64,000 nucleotides of DNA from a bacterium (GTDB lineage Bacteria; Electryoneota; Electryoneia; Electryoneales; Electryoneaceae), in contig JAHLLB010000011.1 in the NCBI GenBank assembly GCA_020444425.1, positions 1-64,000 of the forward strand. The letters run 5' to 3'. This document shows positions 18,825 to 27,661 of this stretch, in pieces. Made by a program: the position numbers and the translations under genes. The notes under the pieces are model-generated. The model did no database searches. It worked only from the letters and a program-made list of their open reading frames with translations, and was not told the DNA's origin. How positions within the stretch are numbered: the stretch's first letter is position 1; the number at the start of each line of letters is the position of its first letter.

Positions 18825-19808
18825 ATGCGTATTGCTCTGACTTTCTTCATGCTGCTACTGGTCTCCGGGATCAGTTCAGCGGATGTGATTTTCGAGGAAC
18901 ACTTTACCGACGGCAGCATTCAGGACGGCTGGTTTTCTCCGTGGCCGGAAGGCCAGGACATCGTGATCACCCCGGATCCGACCGCGCCGAGTGGTGACGG
19001 CTGGGTTGGCAGTGTCGCTGGCGACCAGGCATCCACCGCGCTCAATGGCACCATGGACCTGGACGACTACACGGTTGAATCCTGGGTCTACACGATTGTG
19101 TCGAACGATGTCATGTTCCCGATGTACAACGCCGTCGCGGCGCGCTGGGATACGACCAACGGCAATTCCTACTACTATTTCACCTCCCAGTTCGGCCAGT
19201 CGAAGAAGCTGCGGTTGCGGCGCTACCCGGGTTCCGGTTTCGGCGCGGAAACGTTCCTCGAATGGACCGGCGCTGACATCCCCGGCGGCGAACCGACCGA
19301 GAGTGGCTGGCACAAGATGACGCTGCGTGTTTCCGGCGACGAGATCTGGTGCTACTGGGATGATCAGCTGCTGTCCGGCTGCCCGTACTTGCCGAACGAA
19401 GAATTCCGCCAATACGCCGGTTTCTTCGGGATCTACGAATTCTACATGGGCGACCAGGTGACCGAACCGGAAACCCGGTTTGACGATTTCGTGGTCACCG
19501 ATGAGAACAACGACGTTGATGAGATTACGATTGCGCCGGTGCCGAACACATCGATCGTCAGCTCGCTGTACCCGAACCCGTTCAACGCCAGCACCACGGT
19601 CACCTTCACCAATTCGGTTCCGGGTAATGTGACGTTGGCGGTGTTTGATGTGCTTGGACGTCAGATGACGACCCTGCAGCACGGGTTCCTCTCCCCCGGC
19701 GATTACCGGGTGACGTGGGACGCGAACGGCTACTCGACCGGCAACTACTTCATCACCGTTCAGCTCGGTGACAAGCAGGTGGTGCATCGCGCCGTCCTGA
19801 CCAAGTAG
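18825..19808 (+). CDS. Exported T9SS-tail protein, LamG-like N-domain
   Basis: A 327-residue exported protein: signal peptide MRIALTFFMLLLVSGISSA, then a beta-rich domain (about 22-215) that looks like a concanavalin/LamG-type jelly roll (FEEHFTDGSIQDGWF, NGTMDLDDYTVESWVY, WHKMTLRVSGDEIWCYWDDQ), then a T9SS type-A C-terminal domain (SSLYPNPFNASTTVTF, VTLAVFDVLGRQ, GDYRVTWDANGYSTGNYFI, ending VLTK). ATG 18825 is preceded by GAGGAG. The frame is open upstream to 18723, but that extension has no signal peptide. Such jelly-roll domains often bind sugars. No catalytic residues seen. Confidence 0.8.
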   Translation: MRIALTFFMLLLVSGISSADVIFEEHFTDGSIQDGWFSPWPEGQDIVITPDPTAPSGDGWVGSVAGDQASTALNGTMDLDDYTVESWVYTIVSNDVMFPMYNAVAARWDTTNGNSYYYFTSQFGQSKKLRLRRYPGSGFGAETFLEWTGADIPGGEPTESGWHKMTLRVSGDEIWCYWDDQLLSGCPYLPNEEFRQYAGFFGIYEFYMGDQVTEPETRFDDFVVTDENNDVDEITIAPVPNTSIVSSLYPNPFNASTTVTFTNSVPGNVTLAVFDVLGRQMTTLQHGFLSPGDYRVTWDANGYSTGNYFITVQLGDKQVVHRAVLTK

Positions 19809-19958
19809 TGAACCGTTCAATCAGGTTGTGACCAGCAGCCGGGATCAGGCGAGACTGCTTGTCTCGCCCGATCCCGGTGATGTTGATCCCGCGGGCGTGC
19901 CGGGAGTGGTTTGAATCGCCGTTGTACACCCGCCGGAGTCCACAATGCGAGGTTTCGC

Positions 19959-22634
19959 ATGAGTCGATGGAAATCGAATCACGGATGGTCGTTCGCAAGC
20001 GTCCAGATCGTTGTACTGGCTCTGCTGTTGTTACCGGCAATGGTACTCGCCGCGCCGGAAATCGTGGTGCCGGGCAGTGTGATCTTCCAGCTTGCGTACG
20101 CTGATGCCCTGCCGCAGGATGCCTCTGAAGGTGCCCTGCTGCGCACGGGTCACACCGCGTTCGACGAGTGGCTGGGCACGGTCGAAGCCACCAGCATGAG
20201 AAACGAGTTTGGCGAACTGATGCCGGACATGCGTGTCGTGCGTTATGAGGCGGACCGGCCGGTCGAACAGATCCTGACCGGGCTGCGGGACTTCCCGTTT
20301 GTCGTGCAGGCGGACGCCAACTACGCGTTCCCGTATTCCGAACTCACGCGAACCCCATCCGATCCGGAGGCGCCGGGCCAGTGGCACCATTACGCGATCA
20401 ATTCCTACCGTGGCTGGGCGTTGGCGCAGGGCGCGGATGATATTGTCGTCGCGATTATCGACAGCGGTGTCGATTACGACCACCCCGACCTCGAGACTAG
20501 CATCTGGGTCAACCCGGGTGAGGATCTGAACAACGACGGCGTCTGGGATGCGTCTGACGTGGACGGTGTCGACAACGATGACAACGGCTACATCGACGAT
20601 GGCATCGGCTGGGATTTCGTCACCACGACCGAAGTCTTTCCCGGTGATGATCCGGGACCGCCGGATAACGATCCGAACGATTTCGACGGACACGGCACAC
20701 ACTGTTCCGGTGACGCCGCCGCGACCACGAACAACGGCATCGGCGTTGCCGCCCCGGGCTGGGGCTGCAAAATCGGGGCGTTGCGGGCTGGCTGGACGAC
20801 GACAGGCGGCCTCGGCGTTGTCGGCCTGCTCGAAGCGACGAGTGCGATCACTTATGCCATCAACCACGATTTTGACGTCATCTCGATGAGTTTCGGCGGA
20901 CCGGGCGGCGACCCGTTTTACTTTCAGCAGGCGATGCAGATGGCGTATGACGCCGGCCTGATCCTCGTCGCTGCGGCCGGCAATGAAAGCTCGAATGTGC
21001 CGCAGTATCCTGCCGCCGAGGACATGGTGATCGCCGTCGCCGCGACCGACCAGAACGACGAGCTCGCCGATTTCTCCAGCTGGGGCGACTGGGTCACGTT
21101 GGCCGCGCCCGGTGTCGCGATTTACAGCACCACGCAGGCGGGCGGATACGGTCAGCAGGGCGGCACCAGCATGGCGTGCCCGATTGTCGCCGGTTCGATC
21201 GCCAATTTGATGAGCATTGCCCCGCCGGGCTGGACCAACGACGACATCATTTTCCGGCTCACCTCTACCGCGCGTGAGATTCCCGTTCCGGGCACCGGTG
21301 CCGGTATTGTCGACCTCGGCGCGCTGCTCGACCTGTACGTCTCGATCGACTCGGTCTGGGTTTATGACGGCGTCGTACCGCACATCATTCACGGTCAGGA
21401 AGGCACGTTCGGCATGCGCTGGCAGAAGCACGACCAGAGCGCGCAGAATGTGTCGCTGAAGCTGACGTGTGACGAACCCCGGGTCACGCTTGGTGCGGAC
21501 TCGCTGTGGATCGGGATCGTAACGCAGGGCCAGTCCGGGAATTTCGAGGTGCCGGTGACCGTTGCGCCCGGCGATGAGGATGTCGAGACGATTGATGTCA
21601 TCGCTCGCTTCCGTGGCTCGGATTTCTTCGACAACGATTTTGACTTCGAGCAGATCATCCCGCTTCGTGTCGGGCAGGCACCGGTGCTGCTGATCGACGA
21701 TGACCAGGGTGGCGCGGGGCTCATTGACACGTGGTACCTCAGCGCGATGGAGCAAATCGGTGTCGAAACCGAAGCGATCAAGCGGTCGGACATTTCGGTG
21801 CTGGCCGACTTTGTCGCGGGTTACGAGGCGATTATTTACGCCTCCGGCAGCCGCACCAGCAACCATCTCACCGGGGACGACATGGCCGTGTTCAGCGACT
21901 ACCTGAACGACGGCGGCAAGATGCTGTTCTCCGGGCAGAACATCGCCGAAGACCTGGCGGTGAACAACCCTGATGTACTCGACACCCTGTTCCACATCGA
22001 CTTGACCGAACCCAACGCGAACCAGCTGGTGGTGCGTGGCATCGAGGGCAACCCGATCACCGACGGATTGTACCTCTTCCTCGCAGGTGAGGGGGGCGCG
22101 TGGAACCAGGACAACATCGACGTGCTCGCCGCACAGGATGGCGCGGAACCGATGTTCGTCTTCAACGCCGCCGAGCCCGAGCGGTTGGCTGGTGTCCGGG
22201 TGCAGGAGGGAATGCGCGACCTGTTCTTCTGTTCGTTCGGCATGGAAGCGATCAACGACGACTGGGTGAACGCGTCCACCCGTGCCGAAGTGCTGGACCG
22301 GATCTTCGTCGCCTGGGGCTTTGAGACCGGCGTCGCCGAACCGGGCGGAGACGGGTCTGGGCTGATCGCGGATGACTTCGCTATCTCGCGTCTGTGGCCA
22401 AATCCGACGAACGGGTTTGTGCAGAGTGTGATCACGTTGCCTTCCCCGGGGACGGTGCAGATTCGCGTGTTTGATCTGCTCGGGCGGGAGGTGGATGCGT
22501 ACAACTTCGCCGGTACCGCTGGTCACAACCGGTTCTCGTGGCAAATGCCGGCCGGGCTGAGTTCCGGGATGTATTTCCTCCGTGCCGAGCACCAGGCGGA
22601 TGCACGTCAACAGCGTTTCCTGTATGTCAAGTGA
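19959..22634 (+). CDS. Subtilisin-like (S8) protease with T9SS-type tail
   Basis: An 891-residue secreted serine protease. After the signal peptide (MSRWKSNHGWSFASVQIVVL region) comes an inhibitor-like propeptide (about 40-130), then the S8 domain with the complete triad: D168 in AIIDSGVDYDHPDL, H245 in DFDGHGTHCSGDAAA, and S404 in QGGTSMACPIVAGS; the oxyanion Asn is in AAAGNESS. A central region (about 480-780) contains a ThuA/GATase-like segment (PVLLIDDDQGG, GKMLFSGQNIAED). The C-terminus is a T9SS type-A domain (LWPNPTNGF, IRVFDLLGREV, ending FLYVK). ATG 19959 with GAGG six bases upstream is chosen over TTG 19911. Likely degrades extracellular proteins; it lies 10 bp upstream of the PorV-like gene. 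Confidence 0.9.
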   Translation: MSRWKSNHGWSFASVQIVVLALLLLPAMVLAAPEIVVPGSVIFQLAYADALPQDASEGALLRTGHTAFDEWLGTVEATSMRNEFGELMPDMRVVRYEADRPVEQILTGLRDFPFVVQADANYAFPYSELTRTPSDPEAPGQWHHYAINSYRGWALAQGADDIVVAIIDSGVDYDHPDLETSIWVNPGEDLNNDGVWDASDVDGVDNDDNGYIDDGIGWDFVTTTEVFPGDDPGPPDNDPNDFDGHGTHCSGDAAATTNNGIGVAAPGWGCKIGALRAGWTTTGGLGVVGLLEATSAITYAINHDFDVISMSFGGPGGDPFYFQQAMQMAYDAGLILVAAAGNESSNVPQYPAAEDMVIAVAATDQNDELADFSSWGDWVTLAAPGVAIYSTTQAGGYGQQGGTSMACPIVAGSIANLMSIAPPGWTNDDIIFRLTSTAREIPVPGTGAGIVDLGALLDLYVSIDSVWVYDGVVPHIIHGQEGTFGMRWQKHDQSAQNVSLKLTCDEPRVTLGADSLWIGIVTQGQSGNFEVPVTVAPGDEDVETIDVIARFRGSDFFDNDFDFEQIIPLRVGQAPVLLIDDDQGGAGLIDTWYLSAMEQIGVETEAIKRSDISVLADFVAGYEAIIYASGSRTSNHLTGDDMAVFSDYLNDGGKMLFSGQNIAEDLAVNNPDVLDTLFHIDLTEPNANQLVVRGIEGNPITDGLYLFLAGEGGAWNQDNIDVLAAQDGAEPMFVFNAAEPERLAGVRVQEGMRDLFFCSFGMEAINDDWVNASTRAEVLDRIFVAWGFETGVAEPGGDGSGLIADDFAISRLWPNPTNGFVQSVITLPSPGTVQIRVFDLLGREVDAYNFAGTAGHNRFSWQMPAGLSSGMYFLRAEHQADARQQRFLYVK

Positions 22635-22644
22635 GGGAGGACGC

Positions 22645-23658
22645 ATGAACGGGATGCCGCAACGATTCGGAGTGGCGCTGCTGCTGGTTGCGCTGTTGCT
22701 GCCCGGACTCGCCGCCGGGTTCGATAAGCCCGGCACCACGGCCGCCACCTTCCTGCAGATCATGCCGGGCAGCCGTGTTCCGGCGATGGGCGGCGCGGGG
22801 GTTGCATTGGCTGGTGGCGCGGAAATGCTCGCGATCAACCCGGCCGCAATCGCCTCGGACCGTTTCTCGGCGTCGTTCGCCTACAACGACTGGTTCGCCG
22901 GCCTCGAACATCAAACGCTGGCCGTCAGCGCCCCGGTCCGGCCCAACCTGCGCGTCGGGATTCACGCGATCTCCTTCGGCGGGGACGAATTCGAGCAGAC
23001 GACACTCGAGATGCAGAACGGCAACGGCGTCATGGTCGACTACGGCGACCTGGCGGTGGGTGCGTCCGCAATCATGCAGCTGACCGACCGCTTCACCGTC
23101 GGCGTTACCGGCAAGTACATCCGCCAGGACCTCTTCCACACCTCCGCGCAGACCGGCGCGGTCGATGTCGGTACGTTGTTGCATACCACGCTGGACGGCT
23201 TCTCGATCGGCATGGCGATGACCAACCTCGGCGGCGACATGCAACTGACCGGGCAGGATCTGATCGCCGAGGCGGAGTCGGAGGATGCGGCCGAATCCCG
23301 TCTCCACACGTCGAAATGGCCGTTGCCGCTGACGTTCCAATTCGGCTTTGGTTGGCGGCTGGTCGGTGAGCAGAACGCGTTCTGGCAGGATGACATCCAC
23401 GAGTTCACCCTCGCCGTGGACAGCCGTCACCTGAACGAGGGCGTCACCACCGTACACGCCGGCGGGGAATACGGGCTGTACGATATCGTCTTCCTGCGTG
23501 GTGGCCACAGCCTGAACCATGATACCGAGGAGTGGGCGTTTGGCGGCGGTGTCCGGGTCAACCTGCACAGCCTGACTGTTGACGCCGACTTCGCCTACGC
23601 CGACATGGGCGATTTGAATTCGGTGAAACGGGTCACCCTGAGTATCCGCGGACGCTGA
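22645..23658 (+). CDS. PorV/PorQ-family outer-membrane beta-barrel protein
   Basis: A 337-residue outer-membrane protein of the PorV/PorQ (UPF0164) type. Signal peptide (GVALLLVALLLPGLAAG), then the family-typical opening TAATFLQIMPGSRVPAMGGA with LAGGAEMLAINPAAIA, followed by alternating beta strands with paired patterns (FSASFAYNDWFAGLEHQ, VGASAIMQLTDRFTVGVTGK). It ends with basic VTLSIRGR rather than an aromatic residue. PorV is the shuttle that takes T9SS cargo to the sortase in Porphyromonas. Placement directly after a T9SS-tail protease (ATG preceded by GAGGGAGG, 10 bp after that gene's stop) supports a secretion role, though FCB genomes carry many PorV-like paralogues of unknown role. 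A terminator follows at 23685. Confidence 0.82.
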   Translation: MNGMPQRFGVALLLVALLLPGLAAGFDKPGTTAATFLQIMPGSRVPAMGGAGVALAGGAEMLAINPAAIASDRFSASFAYNDWFAGLEHQTLAVSAPVRPNLRVGIHAISFGGDEFEQTTLEMQNGNGVMVDYGDLAVGASAIMQLTDRFTVGVTGKYIRQDLFHTSAQTGAVDVGTLLHTTLDGFSIGMAMTNLGGDMQLTGQDLIAEAESEDAAESRLHTSKWPLPLTFQFGFGWRLVGEQNAFWQDDIHEFTLAVDSRHLNEGVTTVHAGGEYGLYDIVFLRGGHSLNHDTEEWAFGGGVRVNLHSLTVDADFAYADMGDLNSVKRVTLSIRGR

Positions 23659-23684
23659 TCTCCTGCTCGCGACAGAAAACAAAA

Positions 23685-23724
23685 AAGCGGCCCTCGGCGT
23701 ATTGCCGGGGACCGCTTCTTTTCG
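23685..23724. terminator. Bidirectional terminator (porV-like operon; ancestral tRNA-Lys terminator)
   Basis: A stem AAGCGGCCCTCGGC / GCCGGGGACCGCTT (two G-U type mismatches) with a five-base loop. On the plus strand it is followed by CTTTTC; on the minus strand by TTTTTTGTTTT, which is the stronger T-tract. On the minus strand it lies immediately behind the 3' end of the truncated tRNA-Lys copy at 23726, so it was probably the tRNA's own terminator before the island inserted. Confidence 0.8.
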
Positions 23725-23725
23725 T

Positions 23726-23766
23726 GTGCGCCATCAGGGACTTGAACCCCGAACCTGCGGATTAAG
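23726..23766 (-). other. attL-like: duplicated 3' half of tRNA-Lys
   Basis: These 41 bp are identical to 40286-40326. They match the tRNA-Lys(CTT) from the anticodon through the T arm to the discriminator base, in the same orientation. Identity stops abruptly in the anticodon loop, a common crossover site for tyrosine integrases. The 5' half of the tRNA is missing here, so this copy is not a functional tRNA. Confidence 0.85.
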
Positions 23767-24041
23767 GGAACTGGACAGATGTTCAGTTATCTCGGCTTAT
23801 AGTCCGGACAACCTGTTTATTACCAATGAGATGAATCTCACATTTCATTACATTGGCACAATCTCAGCCACACCGTAAGTGCTGTTTATTTTTTCTAGGA
23901 TTACGGAAGATTGCGACAGATTTACGTAATACATCCGAACCGTTATCCTAGCTCATCACGGTCCTGAACGTAACCCAAGTTTGCACGTATAGGGTGCTCT
24001 TTCGGACTGACAGAACTGACGGCTAGAGCTTTACTGAATGC
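23767..24041. other. Non-coding left end of the island
   Basis: About 275 bp between the tRNA fragment and the IS30 remnant. No open frame or RNA gene is recognised. If the island is excisable, integrase arm-binding sites could lie here, but none can be identified by eye. Confidence 0.4.
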
Positions 24042-24422
24042 TTGTTCATACAATCACTTGCCTTGCCGTTCGGCGTAGCAGTCTTGCAGGAATCCGATGC
24101 CGCATTTCAGCGTCACCAGAACCAGCGGACACTTCCGCTGCACACGTTGACAGCGGACAACGGTAGCGAGTTCGCACGGCATGAGTGGCTGGCTGAACGG
24201 CTGGGTGTGGCTGTTTATTTCGCACACCCGTAAAGCTCGTGGGAACGGGCGCGCAACGAAAACATGAACCGGATGGTACGACAGTGGTTTCCGAAGGGGC
24301 TGGACTTCCTTTCACTTCATGATCTGGACGTCCAGTCGGTCAAACGAAGCCTCAACAACAGACCGATAAAATCACTCGGATACAGAACACCCAATGAGGT
24401 CCTCTTCAACAACAAAACCTGA
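24042..24422 (+). pseudogene. IS30-family transposase, 3' remnant with nonsense codon
   Basis: The C-terminal third of an IS30-type DDE transposase. It shows HTLTADNGSEFARHEWLAE with the second catalytic Asp, then SSWERARNENMNRMVRQWFP with the catalytic Glu, and the typical end LNNRPIKSLGYRTPNEVLF. An in-frame TAA at 24231-24233 replaces the codon between AHP and SSWER, where the family usually has Tyr. Codons on both sides remain in one frame to the TGA at 24420-24422. The N-terminal two thirds (HTH and first Asp) are absent. Clearly inactive; no terminal inverted repeats identified. Confidence 0.85.
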
Positions 24423-24825
24423 ACGGTGCATTTGATCTTGGAATATGCCCTTGCAGGCAAAATATTATGTACAATAACTTGGTTTTTCCACATGCTATGT
24501 CTAATAAAAACGTTACCCCCAAACTCATTACACAACAGGGGGCGTGTAGTTCGTTCTATTTTGCAATATCATAACACCAACAGCAAGACTCAAACCATGA
24601 AAATGGGAGCTTTAGATTGGTAGATTCTTACCTTGCTGGCAATCCATGATGTGACTACCTTTGCGACAGCGAGATGTTTCCGCCCAGTATCCTTGTTCAA
24701 CGATTCGAATCAGTGCCACAAAACTACGATTATTTCGAAACATTGAACTGCAAAAAACCGAATAAGTTATCAGAGGATCGAAAGCTTTCAACGAATTGTT
24801 CTACCTGATTTGGGGCTACTTTTTT
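24423..24825. other. AT-rich non-coding stretch upstream of the kinase/regulator operon
   Basis: About 400 bp, AT-rich, without a convincing reading frame. It must contain the promoter of the downstream kinase operon, but no clear sigma-70 or sigma-54 site was found. Confidence 0.45.
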
Positions 24826-25977
24826 ATGAGTAATTCATCATTGCATCAAGCATCCGAATCAAGGTCTCCCCAGCAGATGGAAGCTGTGATCTTGAAGCAA
24901 ACTATCGCCAAGGAACCTGCGATAGCGGTATTGCATGTGGACAAACGTACCTTCTCTCACGTTACCTCCGCTTTCGTTGACAAACTCGGCCTGGATCCTG
25001 TGCTGTTGCGCGACAGCGGAATTGAGAATTGGATCCACGATCGTAGTCGGGAACAGCTGAAGCAGTTCCAGTCTGAAGGTGAGGCAATGCACAGACCAAT
25101 CCGTCTTGAGCTGGCTGACTCTGAAGGCAATCCTGCGCCTTTCCATGCGATCCAGTTGCTGGATACGAAGTTATCGGAAGGGTGTTCAGGATGGTTGCTG
25201 CAGGAAGTGGGGCCGGATAATTCCCTCATGTCGACTGATCTGATGCATAGCGAAACGGATCCGTTGACAGAACGCATCATTTATATGGCAACGCTTGAGG
25301 TATTGGTAAGCGGTATTTCTCATGACATGAACCAGCCATTGAACGCAATTCTGCTGAACGCCGAAACGGTCCGTCTGATGCTTGAGTCGGGGCGTGTGCT
25401 ACCGACATTTGCGTTGCTTGACGATGTGATCTGGGGGGTAAAGCGAATCAATGAGATCGTACAGCATCTGCGCGAGTATTTTGACGAAAGCCTGGAAACT
25501 GCTGTAGAGGTTGCCGACTTGAACCAGCTGGTGCGTGAATCGTTGCGGTTTCTGGAACCCAAGTTGAAGGCACATGGGATCACGGTTCAGCTGGACTTTT
25601 GCCCGGAGACGATGCAAGTTTGCATAAACCAGCGTCAGATGAAACACATGCTGTCATTATTGCTTGCGCGCGCGGTAGAATCGATCGACGAAGCGAATCC
25701 TGAAAAGCGAGAGTTGCGGATCACCACGCGACCATCGGGTTCGATGTGTGTGCTGGAGCTTACGGACACGGGTTTACAGCTGCAGTCGACGAACATTCAA
25801 GACCTGTCGAATCCGCTACTTGCGGCGGCGACAGACGGACAGGGGATGACTCTTAAACTTGCTGTAGCGAATCTGATCGCGAAACGATTTGATGGCAATC
25901 TCCAGCTGACAAACGGGGAGGAGTCCGGGTTGTGTGTGCGAATTCAGATTCCAAGCGCACCGGGCCTATCGGCATGA
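24826..25977 (+). CDS. Histidine kinase with degenerate ATP-binding domain
   Basis: A 383-residue soluble kinase-like protein, probably the sensor partner of the NtrC-type regulator whose ATG overlaps its stop (ATGA). An N-terminal PAS-like region (about 25-130) precedes a HisKA domain with H-box VSGISHDMNQPLNAIL, H166 being the expected phosphorylated His. The HATPase region is unusual. The N-box reads LSLLLARAVESIDE and lacks the Asn residues that bind Mg-ATP. The G1 box reads DTGLQLQ instead of DxGxG. The G2 box GQGMTLKLAVANLIAKRF keeps most glycines. It may be a poor kinase, a phosphatase, or a scaffold. ATG 24826 is preferred over TTG 24796; the ribosome site is weak. No transmembrane helix. 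Confidence 0.8.
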   Translation: MSNSSLHQASESRSPQQMEAVILKQTIAKEPAIAVLHVDKRTFSHVTSAFVDKLGLDPVLLRDSGIENWIHDRSREQLKQFQSEGEAMHRPIRLELADSEGNPAPFHAIQLLDTKLSEGCSGWLLQEVGPDNSLMSTDLMHSETDPLTERIIYMATLEVLVSGISHDMNQPLNAILLNAETVRLMLESGRVLPTFALLDDVIWGVKRINEIVQHLREYFDESLETAVEVADLNQLVRESLRFLEPKLKAHGITVQLDFCPETMQVCINQRQMKHMLSLLLARAVESIDEANPEKRELRITTRPSGSMCVLELTDTGLQLQSTNIQDLSNPLLAAATDGQGMTLKLAVANLIAKRFDGNLQLTNGEESGLCVRIQIPSAPGLSA

Positions 25978-27416
25978 GTGAGACAACGCGTGTGCTCGTG
26001 GTGGATGATGACGCCCGCAGCGGCGTAGCAGTGGCGCGGTTTCTTGAGAGAGCGTTCGACTGTGATGTGACCGTGCAGGAGTCGGCACAGGAGGCGCTGG
26101 CCGAGTTTGCGCGCAACCCCTTTCCAGTGGTCATCAGTGACATTCGCATGCCGCAACTGAATGGAATCGAACTGTTGAAGCGCCTGCGGGACATGGAAGA
26201 TAAGCTGACAGCTCGTATCGTACTGATGACCGGCTACGCCGATTTGGAAACGGCGTTGCAAGCAATGAAGTTGGGCGCTTTTGATTACCTGCGCAAACCA
26301 ATAGACGCGGTAACCCTTTCCGATGTGTACACCCGTATCCAACAATCTTTCAAGCATGAGCATTCAGCCAAACCCGCATCAGGAATCATCTCTGCGGACA
26401 CCGGAATTGATGATGCTACTTTCTCCGAAGGCCTGCACGAGGTAGCGGATTACGGGGTGATCGGCGTGTTTTCGCAGCTGTCGCGAGAAGCGTTCAAACT
26501 CGCCCTTCGGTACCACGAAGACAGTTCGGCTCCGGTACTGATACAAGGCCCGACGGGCACTGGCAAAGAAGCTGTGGCGCGACTGATTCACCACGGAAAA
26601 GGGCGCAACCGGTCGCCCTTCATCCCGGTGAACTGTTCAGCGATTTCGCCTGGTTTGTTTGAGAGTGATTTGTTCGGCTATGAAGGGGGATCGTTCACTG
26701 GCGCCAGTTCTCGAGGCCGTGCTGGCAAACTGGAGCTTGCCCGTGAAGGCACGTTGTTTCTCGACGAGATCTCCGACCTGCCAATCGAATTACAGCCAAA
26801 GCTGTTACGAGTGTTGCAAGAACGGGAGATGTATCGCGTCGGCGGTACGAAACCGATTTCACTGAATGTGCGCATCATCGCTGCGACTAACCGCGACATG
26901 GAACCGATGCTGCAGTCTGGTCAGTTTCGGCTTGACCTTTACCACCGGCTGGCTCTGGGATTGATACGATTACCGGCACTCTCCGAACGGCCAGCCGAAA
27001 TCCTGCCCCTCGCGCACCTGTTCCTCACCCAGTTCGCCGCAGAGAAGCGCAAGCGGTTTCGAGCGATCGATCCGCAGGCGCATAAAATCCTTCGCGATTC
27101 GGCTTGGCCAGGAAATATTCGCGAGTTAAAGAACAGCATCGAGCGGGTGGTAATCTTATATGACGATGAACTACTGCGTGCCGAACACCTCAGCTGGATC
27201 TCGGGTGTTCGGGATTCGGGGGCAGCTTCATCAAATACGCTGAAACTGGGAGAAATTGAACTTCCGGACGACGCACTACCACTGGGCATACTGGAAAACG
27301 AGATCATCCGTAAGGCCTATCAGAAGTTCGAGGGCAACCAGTCAAAGACCGCAGAGTATCTTGGCCTCGCTCGCAATACGCTTCGCAGTCGTTTGAAGCA
27401 GCTTGGGCTGGCTTGA
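25974..27416 (+). CDS. Sigma-54-dependent NtrC-family response regulator
   Basis: A 480-residue activator: receiver domain (1-125; acidic pocket D11-D13, phospho-acceptor D56 in VISDIRMP, MTGYAD, KP near 108), AAA+ domain (about 155-390) with Walker A GPTGTGKE (192-199), the sigma-54 contact loop as GSFTGA (239-244, the common S variant of GAFTGA), and Walker B LFLDEI (261-266), and a Fis-type helix-turn-helix at the C-terminus (NQSKTAEYLGLARNTLRSRL). It overlaps the upstream kinase gene by 4 bp. A near-perfect sigma-54 promoter with upstream palindromes lies 230-255 bp downstream of its stop, so it is the prime candidate activator of the hybrid kinase gene at 27717. Confidence 0.92.
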   Translation: MSETTRVLVVDDDARSGVAVARFLERAFDCDVTVQESAQEALAEFARNPFPVVISDIRMPQLNGIELLKRLRDMEDKLTARIVLMTGYADLETALQAMKLGAFDYLRKPIDAVTLSDVYTRIQQSFKHEHSAKPASGIISADTGIDDATFSEGLHEVADYGVIGVFSQLSREAFKLALRYHEDSSAPVLIQGPTGTGKEAVARLIHHGKGRNRSPFIPVNCSAISPGLFESDLFGYEGGSFTGASSRGRAGKLELAREGTLFLDEISDLPIELQPKLLRVLQEREMYRVGGTKPISLNVRIIAATNRDMEPMLQSGQFRLDLYHRLALGLIRLPALSERPAEILPLAHLFLTQFAAEKRKRFRAIDPQAHKILRDSAWPGNIRELKNSIERVVILYDDELLRAEHLSWISGVRDSGAASSNTLKLGEIELPDDALPLGILENEIIRKAYQKFEGNQSKTAEYLGLARNTLRSRLKQLGLA

Positions 27417-27523
27417 ATTGCTCCCAAGGCCATTCCATCCTTACGCACCTGTGCATTCCCTTTTCCTGAAAACACTTCTCTTTCCATCCTCCTGAACGCA
27501 GATCCCGAAGACTAGCCTGTTTC

Positions 27524-27573
27524 GAGTGACGAAATGAGCGCAGGTGATGAAACTGAGTGACGAAATTCACTCA
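27524..27573 (+). promoter_or_regulatory. Candidate enhancer sites (palindromic UAS) for the NtrC-type regulator
   Basis: A dyad TGAGTGA-N6-TCACTCA sits at 27554-27573. The same left half with its spacer, GAGTGACGAAAT, is repeated at 27524-27535, 31 bp (about three helical turns) upstream. They lie roughly 100-150 bp before the predicted start site of the sigma-54 promoter at 27646, where bacterial enhancer-binding proteins usually bind. Binding by the adjacent regulator is inferred. Confidence 0.6.
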
Positions 27574-27645
27574 ATTGACGGTTTTTGCTCATTCTGGTGT
27601 ATTCGTAAAATCATGATAGTCCTATAGTTAGACTCACTTGTACAA

Positions 27646-27661
27646 TGGCACATTCCTTGCT
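27646..27661 (+). promoter_or_regulatory. Sigma-54 (-24/-12) promoter
   Basis: The sequence TGGCAC-ATTCC-TTGCT matches the RpoN consensus TGGCAC-N5-TTGCW exactly, with the invariant GG and GC 10 bp apart. It lies 56 bp upstream of ATG 27717, giving a leader of about 45 nt. It drives the hybrid histidine kinase and perhaps the chemoreceptor further downstream. Confidence 0.88.

Noticed and set aside
23726..23766. A second functional tRNA-Lys gene
   Set aside because: Only the 3' half is present; the D arm, 5' acceptor strand and 5' anticodon stem are absent.
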